DNA from: Microcella sp. | GTDB lineage: Bacteria; Actinomycetota; Actinomycetes; Actinomycetales; Microbacteriaceae | DNA length: 64,000 bases | Direction of reading: 5' to 3' | Assembly (NCBI RefSeq): GCF_019739195.1 | Contig: NZ_JAHHDS010000003.1 | Span: 1,178,001-1,242,000 of the forward strand | Part shown: positions 46,192 through 54,532 of the stretch, one piece after another | Layout of the letters: every line of letters begins with the position of its first letter | Numbering within the stretch: position 1 is the stretch's first letter | The notes under the pieces: generated by a model | The model's input: the letters and a program-made list of their open reading frames with translations, nothing else | Told to the model about the DNA's origin: nothing | Database searches by the model: none | Made by a program: the position numbers and the translations under genes

Positions 46192-46959
46192 GTGCCCGAC
46201 GTTCCCGCCGCCCGCGCGGCTCTGCGCATCGTGACGCTGCTCGCGCACCACAACGACCCCGTGCCCGCCTCGACTCTCGCGCGCGAGCTGCAGCTGCCGC
46301 GGTCGAGCGTCTACCAGCTGCTGCGCGTGCTGCAAGACGAAGGGTTCGTCGTGCACTACCCCGAGGCCCGGGCCTACGGCCTCGGCGCCCTCGTCGCCGA
46401 GATCGGCGGCTCGGTGCTCAGCGCCAGCAGGCTTGCGCGCCTCGGCGGCCCGCTGCTCGACCGACTGGTGCGCGAGTCACCCGTGCCGGTCGTCGCACAG
46501 CTCGCCGTACTGGCCGGCGGCGACGTCTCGTATGTCGGCCAGGCCTCAGCGGCGCGCGCACCGACGACGGTCGTGCGCGTCGGTGTGCGGCTGCCGGCGC
46601 ACCTCACCGCCACGGGTCGCGCCATGCTCGCAGCGCTGCCCGCGCCGCAGGTGCGTGCGCTCTTCCCCCACCGCGACGCCCTCATCACGCGCCGCGGCGT
46701 CGGCCCCCGCACCCTGTCTGAGCTCGACCGCATCCTCGCGCAAGCGCGAGAGAGCGGCCTCGCGTCAGAAGACGGCGAGATCACCGCGGGCTACGCCTCG
46801 GTCGCCGCGACCGGCATCGACCGCACCGGCTACCCGGCTGCCGCGCTCGGCCTCACCTACCGCGCCGAGGCCGTCGCCGCCCCGGAAGTGGATGCTCTCG
46901 CCGACGCTGTGCGCTCCGCCGCGGCCGCGCTCAGCGCGCGTCTGCAGGGTCGCTCGTAG
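46192..46959 (+). CDS. IclR-family transcriptional regulator of the hut genes
   Basis: 255 residues. N-terminal winged helix-turn-helix (RIVTLLAHHNDPVPASTLARELQLPRSSVYQLLRVLQDEGFV), then the IclR effector domain with ALGLTYRAEAV near the end. GTG 46192 was chosen because AGGGG lies six bases before it; an ATG at 46186 directly touches that site. It diverges from hutH across the 24-bp palindrome and overlaps the end of the converging membrane-protein gene by 29 bases. It most likely senses histidine or urocanate and regulates hut; the direction (repressor or activator) is not known. Confidence 0.87.
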   Translation: MPDVPAARAALRIVTLLAHHNDPVPASTLARELQLPRSSVYQLLRVLQDEGFVVHYPEARAYGLGALVAEIGGSVLSASRLARLGGPLLDRLVRESPVPVVAQLAVLAGGDVSYVGQASAARAPTTVVRVGVRLPAHLTATGRAMLAALPAPQVRALFPHRDALITRRGVGPRTLSELDRILAQARESGLASEDGEITAGYASVAATGIDRTGYPAAALGLTYRAEAVAAPEVDALADAVRSAAAALSARLQGRS

Positions 46960-47404
46960 TCGAGAGCGGCGCCGGCGCAGTCGGCCGACCGCGGTCGAGC
47001 AGGAGCACGACGATCGGCGTCGCCAGCATGGCGAGCGGCACGAAAAGGGCCGAGCCGAGCAGCCCGAGGGCTCCGACGAACCCGCCCTGAGCATCCGACG
47101 CCTCGCCGAGAGCGACCACGATCGCCACGTTCGCGATTCCGGCGATGAAGGCCGACAGCGCATGCGCGCCGATGCGCCACCACGGCCCGCGGTGTCTCAG
47201 CAGGGCCGCGCCAACTGCGACGAGCGCCGCCCAGAGGGCGAGCCCGGGGCCGGCGAAGCCGAACACGAACTCGGGCACGACGCTGAGCAGCTCACCGAAC
47301 TCGAGCGACGCGAACGCGCCATAGATCACGAGCACCACTAGCGCGAAGACCAGCACGGTCGAGCCGACCAGCACGAGCACCTCGCGCACGACTCTCAACG
47401 CCAT
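46931..47404 (-). CDS. Four-helix membrane protein of unknown function (hut-flanking family, copy B)
   Basis: 157 residues, four predicted membrane helices, a WRIGAH motif after helix two, and a proline-rich C-terminal tail. ATG 47404 has GAGG five bases upstream; a longer frame is not supported. It is homologous to the protein at 40079-40558 on the other side of the hut genes, with the same length and helix pattern. Its 3' end overlaps the IclR gene by 29 bases on the opposite strand. Function unknown. Confidence 0.68.
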   Translation of the reverse strand: MALRVVREVLVLVGSTVLVFALVVLVIYGAFASLEFGELLSVVPEFVFGFAGPGLALWAALVAVGAALLRHRGPWWRIGAHALSAFIAGIANVAIVVALGEASDAQGGFVGALGLLGSALFVPLAMLATPIVVLLLDRGRPTAPAPLSTTSDPADAR

Positions 47405-47515
47405 GTCTGCCTCGTCTCTCTGCCTCGTCTGCCTGACACGTGCGACGAGCGTACTGGCACCGCGCCAGCTGTGGCGGGCCCTCTGATCACGCCGGCGCCG
47501 GGCCCACAACGACGA

Positions 47516-47547
47516 AGCGGGGCCGCACCCAAAGGTGCGACCCCGCT
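47516..47547 (-). terminator. Terminator of tuf
   Basis: 14-bp stem with one mismatch (47516-47529 with 47534-47547), CAAA loop, 19 bases past the tuf stop. On the minus strand it is followed by TCGTCGTTGTGG, a weak T-rich tail. It ends the str operon. Confidence 0.8.
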
Positions 47548-47566
47548 CACGAGCAGTGCAGAAGTT

Positions 47567-48760
47567 CTACTTGAGAACCTTCGTCACCGTTCCGGCGCCG
47601 ACGGTGCGGCCACCCTCACGAATGGCGAAGCCGAGGCCCTCCTCCATGGCGATGGGCTGGATCAGCTCAACGACCATGTCGGTGGTGTCGCCGGGCATGA
47701 CCATCTCGGTGCCCTCAGGCAGCGTGATGACGCCGGTGACGTCGGTGGTGCGGAAGTAGAACTGCGGGCGGTAGTTCGTGTAGAAGGGGTTGTGACGGCC
47801 ACCCTCGTCCTTCGAGAGGATGTACGCGGTGCCCTCGAAGTTCGTGTGAGGGGTCACCGAACCCGGCTTCACGACGACCTGGCCGCGCTCGACGTCTTCG
47901 CGCTTGGTGCCGCGGAGCAGGAGGCCACAGTTCTCGCCGGCCCACGCCTCGTCGAGCTGCTTGTGGAACATCTCGATACCCGTGACGATGGTCTTCTGCG
48001 TCGGGCGGATGCCGACGATCTCGACCTCGGAGTTGATCGCGAGGGTGCCGCGCTCGGCGCGACCCGTCACGACCGTGCCACGGCCGGTGATGGTGAAGAC
48101 GTCTTCGATGGGCATGAGGAACGGCTTGTCCTTGTCGCGCACCGGGTCGGGGATCGACTCGTCGACAGCTTCCATGAGCTTGAGGATCGACTCGGTCCAC
48201 TTCTCGTCGCCCTCGAGCGCCTTGAGGCCCGAGACCTGGATGACGGGAGCGTTGTCGCCGTCGAAGCCCTGGCTCGAGAGCAGCTCGCGAACCTCGATCT
48301 CGACGAGCTCGAGAATCTCTTCGTCGTCGACCATGTCGCTCTTGTTGAGCGCCACCATGAGGTACGGCACGCCGACCTGCTTGGCGAGCAGCACGTGCTC
48401 ACGGGTCTGGGCCATCGGGCCGTCGGTCGCCGCGACCACGAGGATCGCGCCGTCCATCTGCGCAGCACCGGTGATCATGTTCTTGATGTAGTCGGCGTGG
48501 CCGGGGGCATCGACGTGCGCGTAGTGACGCTTCGGCGTCTCGTACTCGACGTGCGAGATGTTGATGGTGATGCCGCGCTGACGCTCTTCCGGAGCCGAGT
48601 CGATCGACGCGAAGTCACGCTGCACGTTGGTCGCCGAGGGGTACTTGTCTGCAAGCACCTTCGAGATGGCGGCGGTGAGCGTGGTCTTGCCGTGGTCGAC
48701 GTGACCGATGGTTCCGATGTTGACGTGCGGCTTGGTCCGCTCGAACTTGGCCTTAGCCAC
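47567..48760 (-). CDS. tuf: Elongation factor Tu
   Basis: 397-residue GTPase delivering aminoacyl-tRNA. G1 [20 protein letters not shown], switch [16 protein letters not shown]3 [12 protein letters not shown]4 NKSDM; the three-domain length is standard. GTG start at 48760 with a full GAGGAGG eight bases upstream. A TACGAT -10-like box lies in the fusA-tuf spacer at 48831-48836, so extra tuf transcription is possible. Confidence 0.98.
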   Translation of the reverse strand: MAKAKFERTKPHVNIGTIGHVDHGKTTLTAAISKVLADKYPSATNVQRDFASIDSAPEERQRGITINISHVEYETPKRHYAHVDAPGHADYIKNMITGAAQMDGAILVVAATDGPMAQTREHVLLAKQVGVPYLMVALNKSDMVDDEEILELVEIEVRELLSSQGFDGDNAPVIQVSGLKALEGDEKWTESILKLMEAVDESIPDPVRDKDKPFLMPIEDVFTITGRGTVVTGRAERGTLAINSEVEIVGIRPTQKTIVTGIEMFHKQLDEAWAGENCGLLLRGTKREDVERGQVVVKPGSVTPHTNFEGTAYILSKDEGGRHNPFYTNYRPQFYFRTTDVTGVITLPEGTEMVMPGDTTDMVVELIQPIAMEEGLGFAIREGGRTVGAGTVTKVLK

Positions 48761-48830
48761 TGTGGGTCCTCCTCAGGACTTGTTTGCTCAGCATCCGGGT
48801 TTCAGACACCGCGCGATTTGGTGTGTATGT

Positions 48831-48836
48831 ATCGTA
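48831..48836 (-). promoter_or_regulatory. Possible internal -10 box of tuf
   Basis: TACGAT on the minus strand in the 109-base fusA-tuf spacer, about 70 bases before the tuf start. No good -35 was found, so support is weak. Confidence 0.3.
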
Positions 48837-48869
48837 CTCAGGCTCGGCGAGCCCTCGCAGGTCGGGCGA

Positions 48870-50984
48870 TTACTCGCCCTTGTTCTTCTGGACGATCTCG
48901 TCGGCGACGGCCTTCGGGACCTCCGCGTAGCTGTCGAACGTCATCGAGTAGACGGCGCGCCCGGAGGTCTTCGACCGCAGGTCTCCGACGTACCCGAACA
49001 TCTCCGACAGCGGCACGAGGGCGCGAACGACCTTGACACCCGTTGCGTCCTCCATCGACTGGATCTGGCCGCGACGGGAGTTCAGGTCGCCGATGACGTC
49101 GCCCATGTACTCCTCGGGGGTGCGCACCTCGACCGCCATGAGCGGCTCGAGGAGCACGGGGTTCGCCTTGCGAGCGGCCTCCTTGAAGGCCATCGACCCG
49201 GCGATCTTGAACGCCATCTCCGAGGAGTCGACGTCGTGCGCTGCACCGTCGAGGAGCGTCGCCTTGACGCCCACCGTCGGGAAGCCGGCGAGCACGCCGA
49301 CCTGCATCGCGTCTTGGATGCCCGCGTCGACCGAGGGGATGTACTCGCGCGGAACGCGGCCACCGGTGACAGAGTTGACGAACTCGTAGCTCGTCTCGGG
49401 CGTGACCTCGAGAGGCTCGAGGCTGATCTGGATCTTTGCGAACTGACCGGAGCCACCCGTCTGCTTCTTGTGGGTGTAGTCGTACTTCTCGATCGTGCGC
49501 TTGATCGTCTCGCGGTAGGCCACCTGGGGCTTGCCGACGTTGGCCTCGACGTTGAACTCGCGCTTCATGCGGTCGACGAGAATGTCGAGGTGCAGCTCGC
49601 CCATGCCCTTGATGACGGTCTGGCCGGTCTCGATGTTCTGCTCGGTGCGGAACGTCGGGTCTTCTTCGGCGAGCTTCTGGATGGCCGTGCCGAGCTTCTC
49701 CTGGTCGGCCTTGGTCTTCGGCTCGATCGCGACCTCGATCACGGGCTCGGGGAACGTCATCGACTCGAGCACGACCTGCTGCTGGATGTCGCTGAGCGTG
49801 TCGCCCGTCGTCGTGTCTTTGAGGCCGATGACCGCGTAGATGTGGCCCGCGGTGACCGAGTCGACAGGGTTCTCCTTGTTGGCGTGCATCTGGAAGATCT
49901 TGCCGATGCGCTCTTTCTTGCCCTTGGTGGAGTTGATGATCTGAGCGCCCGAGTCGATCTTGCCCGAGTAGACGCGCACGTAGGTGAGGCGACCGAAGAA
50001 CGGGTGCACCGCGACCTTGAACGCGAGCGCCGCGAAGGGCTCGGTCGAGTCAGGCTTGCGGATGATCTCGACCTCTTCGTCGCGCGGGTCGTGCGCAACG
50101 GTCGCCGGCACGTCGAGCGGGCTCGGCAGGTAGTCGACCACGGCGTCGAGCATGGGCTGCACGCCGCGGTTCTTGAACGCCGAGCCGCAGAGCACCGGGT
50201 AGATCTCCGAGGCGACCGTCATCTTGCGGATGGCGCCCTTGATCTCGGCGACCGTGAGCTCTTCGCCGCCGAAGAACTTCTCGAGCAGCACGTCGTCAGA
50301 CTCGGCGACGGTTTCGAGCAGCGCCTGGCGGTACTCGTTGGCCTTGTCGACGAGGTCGGCCGGAATCGGCTCGATCTCGTACTTCGCGCCCATCTCGACG
50401 TCACCCTTCGAGTCGCCGCGCCACGTGAGCGCGCGCATCTCGACGAGGTCGACGACACCCTCGAAGGTGTTTTCGAAGCCGATCGGCAGCTGAATGACGA
50501 GGGGCTTGGCGCCGAGGCGCTTCACGATCGTGTCTACGGTGAAGTAGAAGTCGGCACCGAGCTTGTCCATCTTGTTGACGAAGCAGATGCGCGGCACGTC
50601 GTACTTGTCGGCCTGGCGCCACACGGTCTCTGACTGGGGCTCGACGCCTTCCTTGCCGTCGAAGACGGCGACAGCGCCATCGAGCACGCGCAGCGAGCGC
50701 TCGACCTCGACCGTGAAGTCGACGTGGCCGGGGGTGTCGATGATGTTGATCTGGTGCTTGTTCCAGAAGCAGGTCGTGGCAGCCGAGGTGATCGTGATGC
50801 CGCGCTCTTGCTCTTGCGCCATCCAGTCCATCGTGGCGGCGCCGTCGTGCACCTCACCGATCTTGTGCGTGATGCCCGTGTAGAACAAAATGCGCTCGGT
50901 GGTGGTCGTCTTGCCGGCGTCAATGTGCGCCATGATGCCGATGTTGCGGACCTTGTTCAGGTCGGTGAGCACGTCCTGTGCCAC
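48870..50984 (-). CDS. fusA: Elongation factor G
   Basis: 704-residue translocase GTPase. G1 [20 protein letters not shown], switch region [13 protein letters not shown]3 [15 protein letters not shown]4 [12 protein letters not shown]; the C-terminal domains IV and V are present to VQKNKGE. The ATG-equivalent start at 50984 begins [16 protein letters not shown]. It is 139 bases from rpsG and 109 from tuf. Confidence 0.98.
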   Translation of the reverse strand: MAQDVLTDLNKVRNIGIMAHIDAGKTTTTERILFYTGITHKIGEVHDGAATMDWMAQEQERGITITSAATTCFWNKHQINIIDTPGHVDFTVEVERSLRVLDGAVAVFDGKEGVEPQSETVWRQADKYDVPRICFVNKMDKLGADFYFTVDTIVKRLGAKPLVIQLPIGFENTFEGVVDLVEMRALTWRGDSKGDVEMGAKYEIEPIPADLVDKANEYRQALLETVAESDDVLLEKFFGGEELTVAEIKGAIRKMTVASEIYPVLCGSAFKNRGVQPMLDAVVDYLPSPLDVPATVAHDPRDEEVEIIRKPDSTEPFAALAFKVAVHPFFGRLTYVRVYSGKIDSGAQIINSTKGKKERIGKIFQMHANKENPVDSVTAGHIYAVIGLKDTTTGDTLSDIQQQVVLESMTFPEPVIEVAIEPKTKADQEKLGTAIQKLAEEDPTFRTEQNIETGQTVIKGMGELHLDILVDRMKREFNVEANVGKPQVAYRETIKRTIEKYDYTHKKQTGGSGQFAKIQISLEPLEVTPETSYEFVNSVTGGRVPREYIPSVDAGIQDAMQVGVLAGFPTVGVKATLLDGAAHDVDSSEMAFKIAGSMAFKEAARKANPVLLEPLMAVEVRTPEEYMGDVIGDLNSRRGQIQSMEDATGVKVVRALVPLSEMFGYVGDLRSKTSGRAVYSMTFDSYAEVPKAVADEIVQKNKGE

Positions 50985-51065
50985 AGGGATGTCCTTACTT
51001 TCAGTATTTCGTCAATGTGATGGCTTTACACCGTGTCGGCCCGGGACGGGCCGCCACCCGGCCTT

Positions 51066-51095
51066 CGCAGCGGGGCCAGAAATGGCCCCGCTGCG
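51066..51095 (-). terminator. Strong hairpin in the rpsG-fusA spacer
   Basis: Perfect 13-bp stem (51066-51078 with 51083-51095) with a GAAA tetraloop. No T-run follows. A second hairpin, CTGGCAAACC/GGTTTACCAG with one mismatch (51108-51130), overlaps the rpsG stop, and a 6-bp one lies at 51038-51052. These may stabilise or process the message or reduce read-through; fusA still follows on the same strand. Confidence 0.55.
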
Positions 51096-51123
51096 CGCTC
51101 AGCCCGGCTGGCAAACCTTCGGT

Positions 51124-51594
51124 TTACCAGCGGTAGTGCGCGAAGGCTTTGTTCGACTCAGCCATCTTGTGCGTGTCTTCACGACGCTTGACCGCGGCAC
51201 CGAGGCCGTTCGAGGCGTCGAGAATCTCGTTCATGAGGCGCTCGGTCATCGTCTTCTCGCGACGAGCCTTGGCATACGAAGTCAGCCAGCGCAGCGCGAG
51301 GGTGTTCGCGCGGTGCGGCTTGACCTCGACGGGCACCTGGTAGGTCGAGCCACCGACACGACGCGAACGCACCTCGAGGGTGGGTCGCACGTTGTCGAGG
51401 GCCTTCTTGAGCGTCGCGACGGCATCTTGACCGTTCTTGGCGCTCACGCCTTCGAGGGCACCGTAGACGATGCGCTCGGCGAGGCCCTTCTTGCCGTCAA
51501 GAAGAATCTTGTTGACGAGCTGGCTGACGATCGGCGCGCCGTAGACCGGATCTGCGACGACGGGGCGCTTGGGTGCTGGACCTTTACGAGGCAT
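51124..51594 (-). CDS. rpsG: 30S ribosomal protein S7
   Basis: 156 residues, standard: [36 protein letters not shown] and the C-terminal [20 protein letters not shown] near the E site. The start shares a base with the rpsL stop. S7 is the str-operon autoregulator in E. coli, acting between rpsL and rpsG; here those genes overlap, so that mode is not possible in the same place. Confidence 0.98.
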   Translation of the reverse strand: MPRKGPAPKRPVVADPVYGAPIVSQLVNKILLDGKKGLAERIVYGALEGVSAKNGQDAVATLKKALDNVRPTLEVRSRRVGGSTYQVPVEVKPHRANTLALRWLTSYAKARREKTMTERLMNEILDASNGLGAAVKRREDTHKMAESNKAFAHYRW

Positions 51595-51968
51595 TACTTC
51601 TTGTCCATCTTCGCTCCGTAGCGGCTGCGCGCTTGCTTACGGTTCTTGACCGCCTGAGTGTCGAGGGCGCCGCGCACGATCTTGTAGCGCACGCCCGGAA
51701 GGTCTTTCACACGACCGCCGCGCACGAGCACCATCGAGTGCTCCTGCAGGTTGTGGCCCTCGCCGGGAATGTAGGCGGTGACCTCGGTGCCGTTGCTGAG
51801 CTTGACGCGAGCGACCTTGCGCAGAGCCGAGTTCGGCTTCTTCGGGGTCGTCGTGTAGACGCGCGTGCAGACGCCGCGCTGCTGAGGGTTGGCCTTGAGG
51901 GCCGGCGCCTTGGTCTTCGAGACCTTCGGCGAGCGGCCCTTGCGGACCAGCTGTTGAATAGTGGGCAA
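51594..51968 (-). CDS. rpsL: 30S ribosomal protein S12
   Basis: 124 residues with TTG start at 51968, preceded by AAGGAG. Decoding-site loops [13 protein letters not shown] and GGRVKDLPG are wild type, with the two lysines linked to streptomycin sensitivity unchanged. It heads the str operon (rpsL-rpsG-fusA-tuf). The transcript likely starts near 52220, giving a leader of about 250 bases. Confidence 0.97.
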   Translation of the reverse strand: MPTIQQLVRKGRSPKVSKTKAPALKANPQQRGVCTRVYTTTPKKPNSALRKVARVKLSNGTEVTAYIPGEGHNLQEHSMVLVRGGRVKDLPGVRYKIVRGALDTQAVKNRKQARSRYGAKMDKK

Positions 51969-52019
51969 AACTGCTCCTTGACTGTGCTGCACGGTGACAG
52001 CGGTTGCGGTTGGAAAGTC

Positions 52020-52047
52020 CCTGACTGCACTGCTGAGTGCGGTCAGG
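52020..52047 (-). promoter_or_regulatory. Hairpin in the rpsL leader
   Basis: CCTGACTGCACT / AGTGCGGTCAGG pair over 12 positions with a single mismatch in the transcript and a four-base loop. It lies about 50 bases before the rpsL start, well inside the predicted 250-base leader. Confidence 0.5.
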
Positions 52048-52226
52048 CTCACGCGAATCCGTCCGGCCCGACGAAGGTGCTCGCCGGGTGACGAATATGC
52101 CGTGGGGGTGTGTGCCCGCCCGCCGGAGCGTTCGATGCGTCAGTGACCCTCTGCGTGCGCGTCAGCCGCCTGGAGTTCCGCTCTCACGGCACGACACAGG
52201 CGTGCGCCAAAGCACACACACTGCTA

Positions 52227-52255
52227 AGGGTAGACCTCTGGAGTGATGTGGTCAA
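52227..52255 (-). promoter_or_regulatory. Promoter of the str operon
   Basis: -35 TTGACC (52255-52250), 17-bp spacer and -10 TACCCT (52232-52227) on the minus strand. The TGA inside the -35 is the stop codon of the upstream membrane-protein gene. The best promoter match in the window after 10194-10222. Confidence 0.7.
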
Positions 52256-53037
52256 ACGGCAGTGTTGGAGTTCAGAGTGGCCCGGTGCTCGGCCAGCTCT
52301 TGCTCGTAGGCGGTGCGAGCCTCGGCGTTGCGCGCCCGAGCGGTTCTGCCTCGCTTCGACACCAGCCCGCCGACCCAGATCGGTACTTCACGCGCGGCGA
52401 TCGCGGCGGCGAATCCGAGCGGATTCGTGAGCTGCTGCAGCACGATGCTGTTGACCTCGGCCGCCGAGGCGCCGATCGCGCTCGCCGAGATGAGGGCGGC
52501 GCCGACGAAGCCGACCCACACGACGATGGCCACGATGAAGCCACCGAGCACATGCGCCCACCAGCCGCCGCGATTCACGATGATGACGAGCAGCAGGTAC
52601 GACAAGAAGAAGATGATCACCGGCAAGTAGAACGTGACCGACGAGAGGTACTGCAGCGCGGGAGCGAGGCCGGCGGGCGACCCGATGACTGCGATCAGCA
52701 GCACGAGCATGGCGTAGGCGACGGCGAACAGTGCGGCACCCAGAAGTGCGACCAGCGCGCCGACGCCACGAGCACCGCGCTTTTTCGGGGGCTGGGGTGC
52801 CTGCACGAACACCACGGTCGGCTGAGCGGGTGCCGCGGGGGTCGTCTCCGCAGCGGGAACGGCCACCGGTTCGACGACCTCGGTCGTCGGCGCGGGGCTC
52901 GGGCTCGTCACTTCGGTCGACTCGTCAGCGGCCACGGCCGTCGGCTCGGCCTGGGCCTCGGCAGGCGACTCAGCAGGTGTCGCCGCGGGCTCCGTCGTCT
53001 GATCGTCGGTGGGCTCGGAGGAAGACTGGGTGGCCAT
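52252..53037 (-). CDS. Unknown membrane protein with Pro/Ala/Thr-rich N-terminal region
   Basis: 261 residues. ATG 53037 has AAAGGA seven bases upstream. The first ~95 residues are rich in proline, alanine, threonine and glutamate (disordered). After a KKRGARG turn come about five predicted membrane helices (LVALLGAALFAVAYAMLVLLIAVIG onwards), ending in a short arginine-rich cytoplasmic tail. No family is recognised. Its stop codon forms part of the str-operon promoter. A strong hairpin separates it from the pilus genes, so it is probably not a pilus component. Confidence 0.65.
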   Translation of the reverse strand: MATQSSSEPTDDQTTEPAATPAESPAEAQAEPTAVAADESTEVTSPSPAPTTEVVEPVAVPAAETTPAAPAQPTVVFVQAPQPPKKRGARGVGALVALLGAALFAVAYAMLVLLIAVIGSPAGLAPALQYLSSVTFYLPVIIFFLSYLLLVIIVNRGGWWAHVLGGFIVAIVVWVGFVGAALISASAIGASAAEVNSIVLQQLTNPLGFAAAIAAREVPIWVGGLVSKRGRTARARNAEARTAYEQELAEHRATLNSNTAV

Positions 53038-53082
53038 GACGCGTCCTTTCACAGGGAATACGAACGCGCCACCCTACCAAGA

Positions 53083-53123
53083 TGCGGTGTCGGGATGCCC
53101 GCTCCGAGCATCCCGACACCGCA
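53083..53123 (-). terminator. Terminator of the type IV pilus operon
   Basis: Perfect 16-bp stem (53083-53098 with 53108-53123) and nine-base loop, nine bases past the pilO stop, with a TCTTGG tail on the minus strand. The longest perfect stem in the window. Confidence 0.88.
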
Positions 53124-53132
53124 GTTCTGACG

Positions 53133-53864
53133 CTACGGAGAGGGGGTCGGCTCGGCCGACGGCTGCGTGCCGGCCGGGTCTGTCGCCTCCGGTGTCGGCG
53201 ACGCGCTCGGCTCTGGCTCGGGCTCCGGCTCGGGCTCCGGCTGCACATCGAGCAGGTCTTCGCCGCTCACCGCGTAGATGATCATCGAGAACGTCATCTC
53301 CCCGACTCCCGCGGCATCTTGGCCGTAGTTGCCCGTCGACACGATGGCGAAGCGCGCAGACTCTTGAAGTGCCTGGATGTACGACAAGATTCGCGCGAGC
53401 TCTCCGCGGACCGTGACCGAGACCGAGATCCGCAGAAGCGATCCCGTCGGCAGGACTCCGTCGCCGTCGACCTCTGGAGCAGGCGGCTCGTCGCCGTCCT
53501 CCAGAACCCCGGCAGATGTTGGAGCGGGTTCGTTGAGCGCGATGTTCTCGAGACTTAGCCCTGCCGAGAGCATCGTCGTGAGAAGCTCTTCGACTGCGTC
53601 GTCGTAGGCGGCGTCGGTCGGGAACTCCGCCCGCAGCTCCTCCAGCTCAAGCAACAGGGTGTCTATCTGCTCGAAGTCTGCCTGCAATTGGGCGAGGGTC
53701 GCTCGAGCCACATCATTCTGTGCGACGACGCTCTGCCGGTCTGCGTCGAACCGGGCAGTGTCTGCGAGTTTTGGCGAGATGCCAAGGAACCACCCGAGGG
53801 CGATCACGATGATGATGACAATCGCGGTCGCAAAGGTCCAGATGCGTGTCGATGCCGTCGTCAT
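53133..53864 (-). CDS. pilO: PilO-like type IV pilus assembly protein
   Basis: 243 residues: one N-terminal membrane helix (FATAIVIIIVIALGWFLGISP), a coiled-coil (TLAQLQADFEQIDTLLLELEELRAEFP) and a ferredoxin-like external domain, the PilO plan. A C-terminal tail of PE repeats followed by proline/serine/threonine-rich sequence (about 35 residues) is extra. PilO pairs with PilN and links the inner-membrane PilM platform to the pilus. The start overlaps the pilN stop (ATGA). The call rests on fold pattern and position in pilM-pilN-pilO order more than on sequence identity. Confidence 0.78.
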   Translation of the reverse strand: MTTASTRIWTFATAIVIIIVIALGWFLGISPKLADTARFDADRQSVVAQNDVARATLAQLQADFEQIDTLLLELEELRAEFPTDAAYDDAVEELLTTMLSAGLSLENIALNEPAPTSAGVLEDGDEPPAPEVDGDGVLPTGSLLRISVSVTVRGELARILSYIQALQESARFAIVSTGNYGQDAAGVGEMTFSMIIYAVSGEDLLDVQPEPEPEPEPEPSASPTPEATDPAGTQPSAEPTPSP

Positions 53865-54532
53865 TCGGTCACCTCTTCTTCTGAGAACCGGTTCGAGAGT
53901 GCGACGTCATTGAGGTTGATGGTGACGGTCGTCTCGTAGCCTCGTTGAGTTCGAACGATCGAGTCAATGCTCGCGTCGGCGTACGTGTCGATGAGCTCCC
54001 ACTCGCGATACCACACGTACGGCACGGGCAGTTCAGCAGTAAGCACCACCATCGTGACGGTGGCCACGCGCGGAGAACGCAGCGGACCAGTGATGCCGAG
54101 CGGCGGCTCGGCCGGTGAGTCGGACGAGAAGGCAAGTGAATCGACGGCTTCCTCGTCGCTGAGCACGCTCAGATAGGGCTGCAGTGCGTCGCGCCACAGC
54201 ACTTCGACGCTGGCGAGCTCACCCCGTACGTCAGCGATTGACTGCAGCTGGCCGAGTACGAGGGTGACCTCGGTGAATTCGAGTTGCGAAGCGAGAAGTT
54301 GCTCGGTGGTGCGACGCTCTGCGGCGAGCTGCGCCTCAGCATTGGCGGCGACCAAGAACGAGCCCACGACGCCCGCTACCGTGAGGGCGAGCACGGCGAC
54401 GACCGCCGTGATGAGACCGCGTCGACGACCGCGCTCTTTCTTCTGCAGCGCCACCTCGGGCGGCATGAGGTGAGCGCGTGGCACTCCCCCGTAGACGAGC
54501 GCGCCCGTCTCACGGCTGTCGCGGCGGCTCAT
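53861..54532 (-). CDS. pilN: PilN-like type IV pilus assembly protein
   Basis: 223 residues: a cytoplasmic N-terminus containing GALVYGGVPRAHLMPPEV (region that binds PilM in the family), one membrane helix (LITAVVAVLALTVAGVVGSFLVAANA near residue 40), then coiled coil (AERRTTEQLLASQLEFTEVTLVLGQLQSI) and an extracytoplasmic domain. It overlaps pilM and pilO by four bases each. Confidence 0.8.
   Translation of the reverse strand: MSRRDSRETGALVYGGVPRAHLMPPEVALQKKERGRRRGLITAVVAVLALTVAGVVGSFLVAANAEAQLAAERRTTEQLLASQLEFTEVTLVLGQLQSIADVRGELASVEVLWRDALQPYLSVLSDEEAVDSLAFSSDSPAEPPLGITGPLRSPRVATVTMVVLTAELPVPYVWYREWELIDTYADASIDSIVRTQRGYETTVTINLNDVALSNRFSEEEVTE

Noticed and set aside
48708-50633. 640-codon open frame opposite fusA and 570-codon frame opposite glmS (14481-16190)
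   Set aside because: Composition is a GC-skew artefact of third-position G/C in the true genes; no family features.
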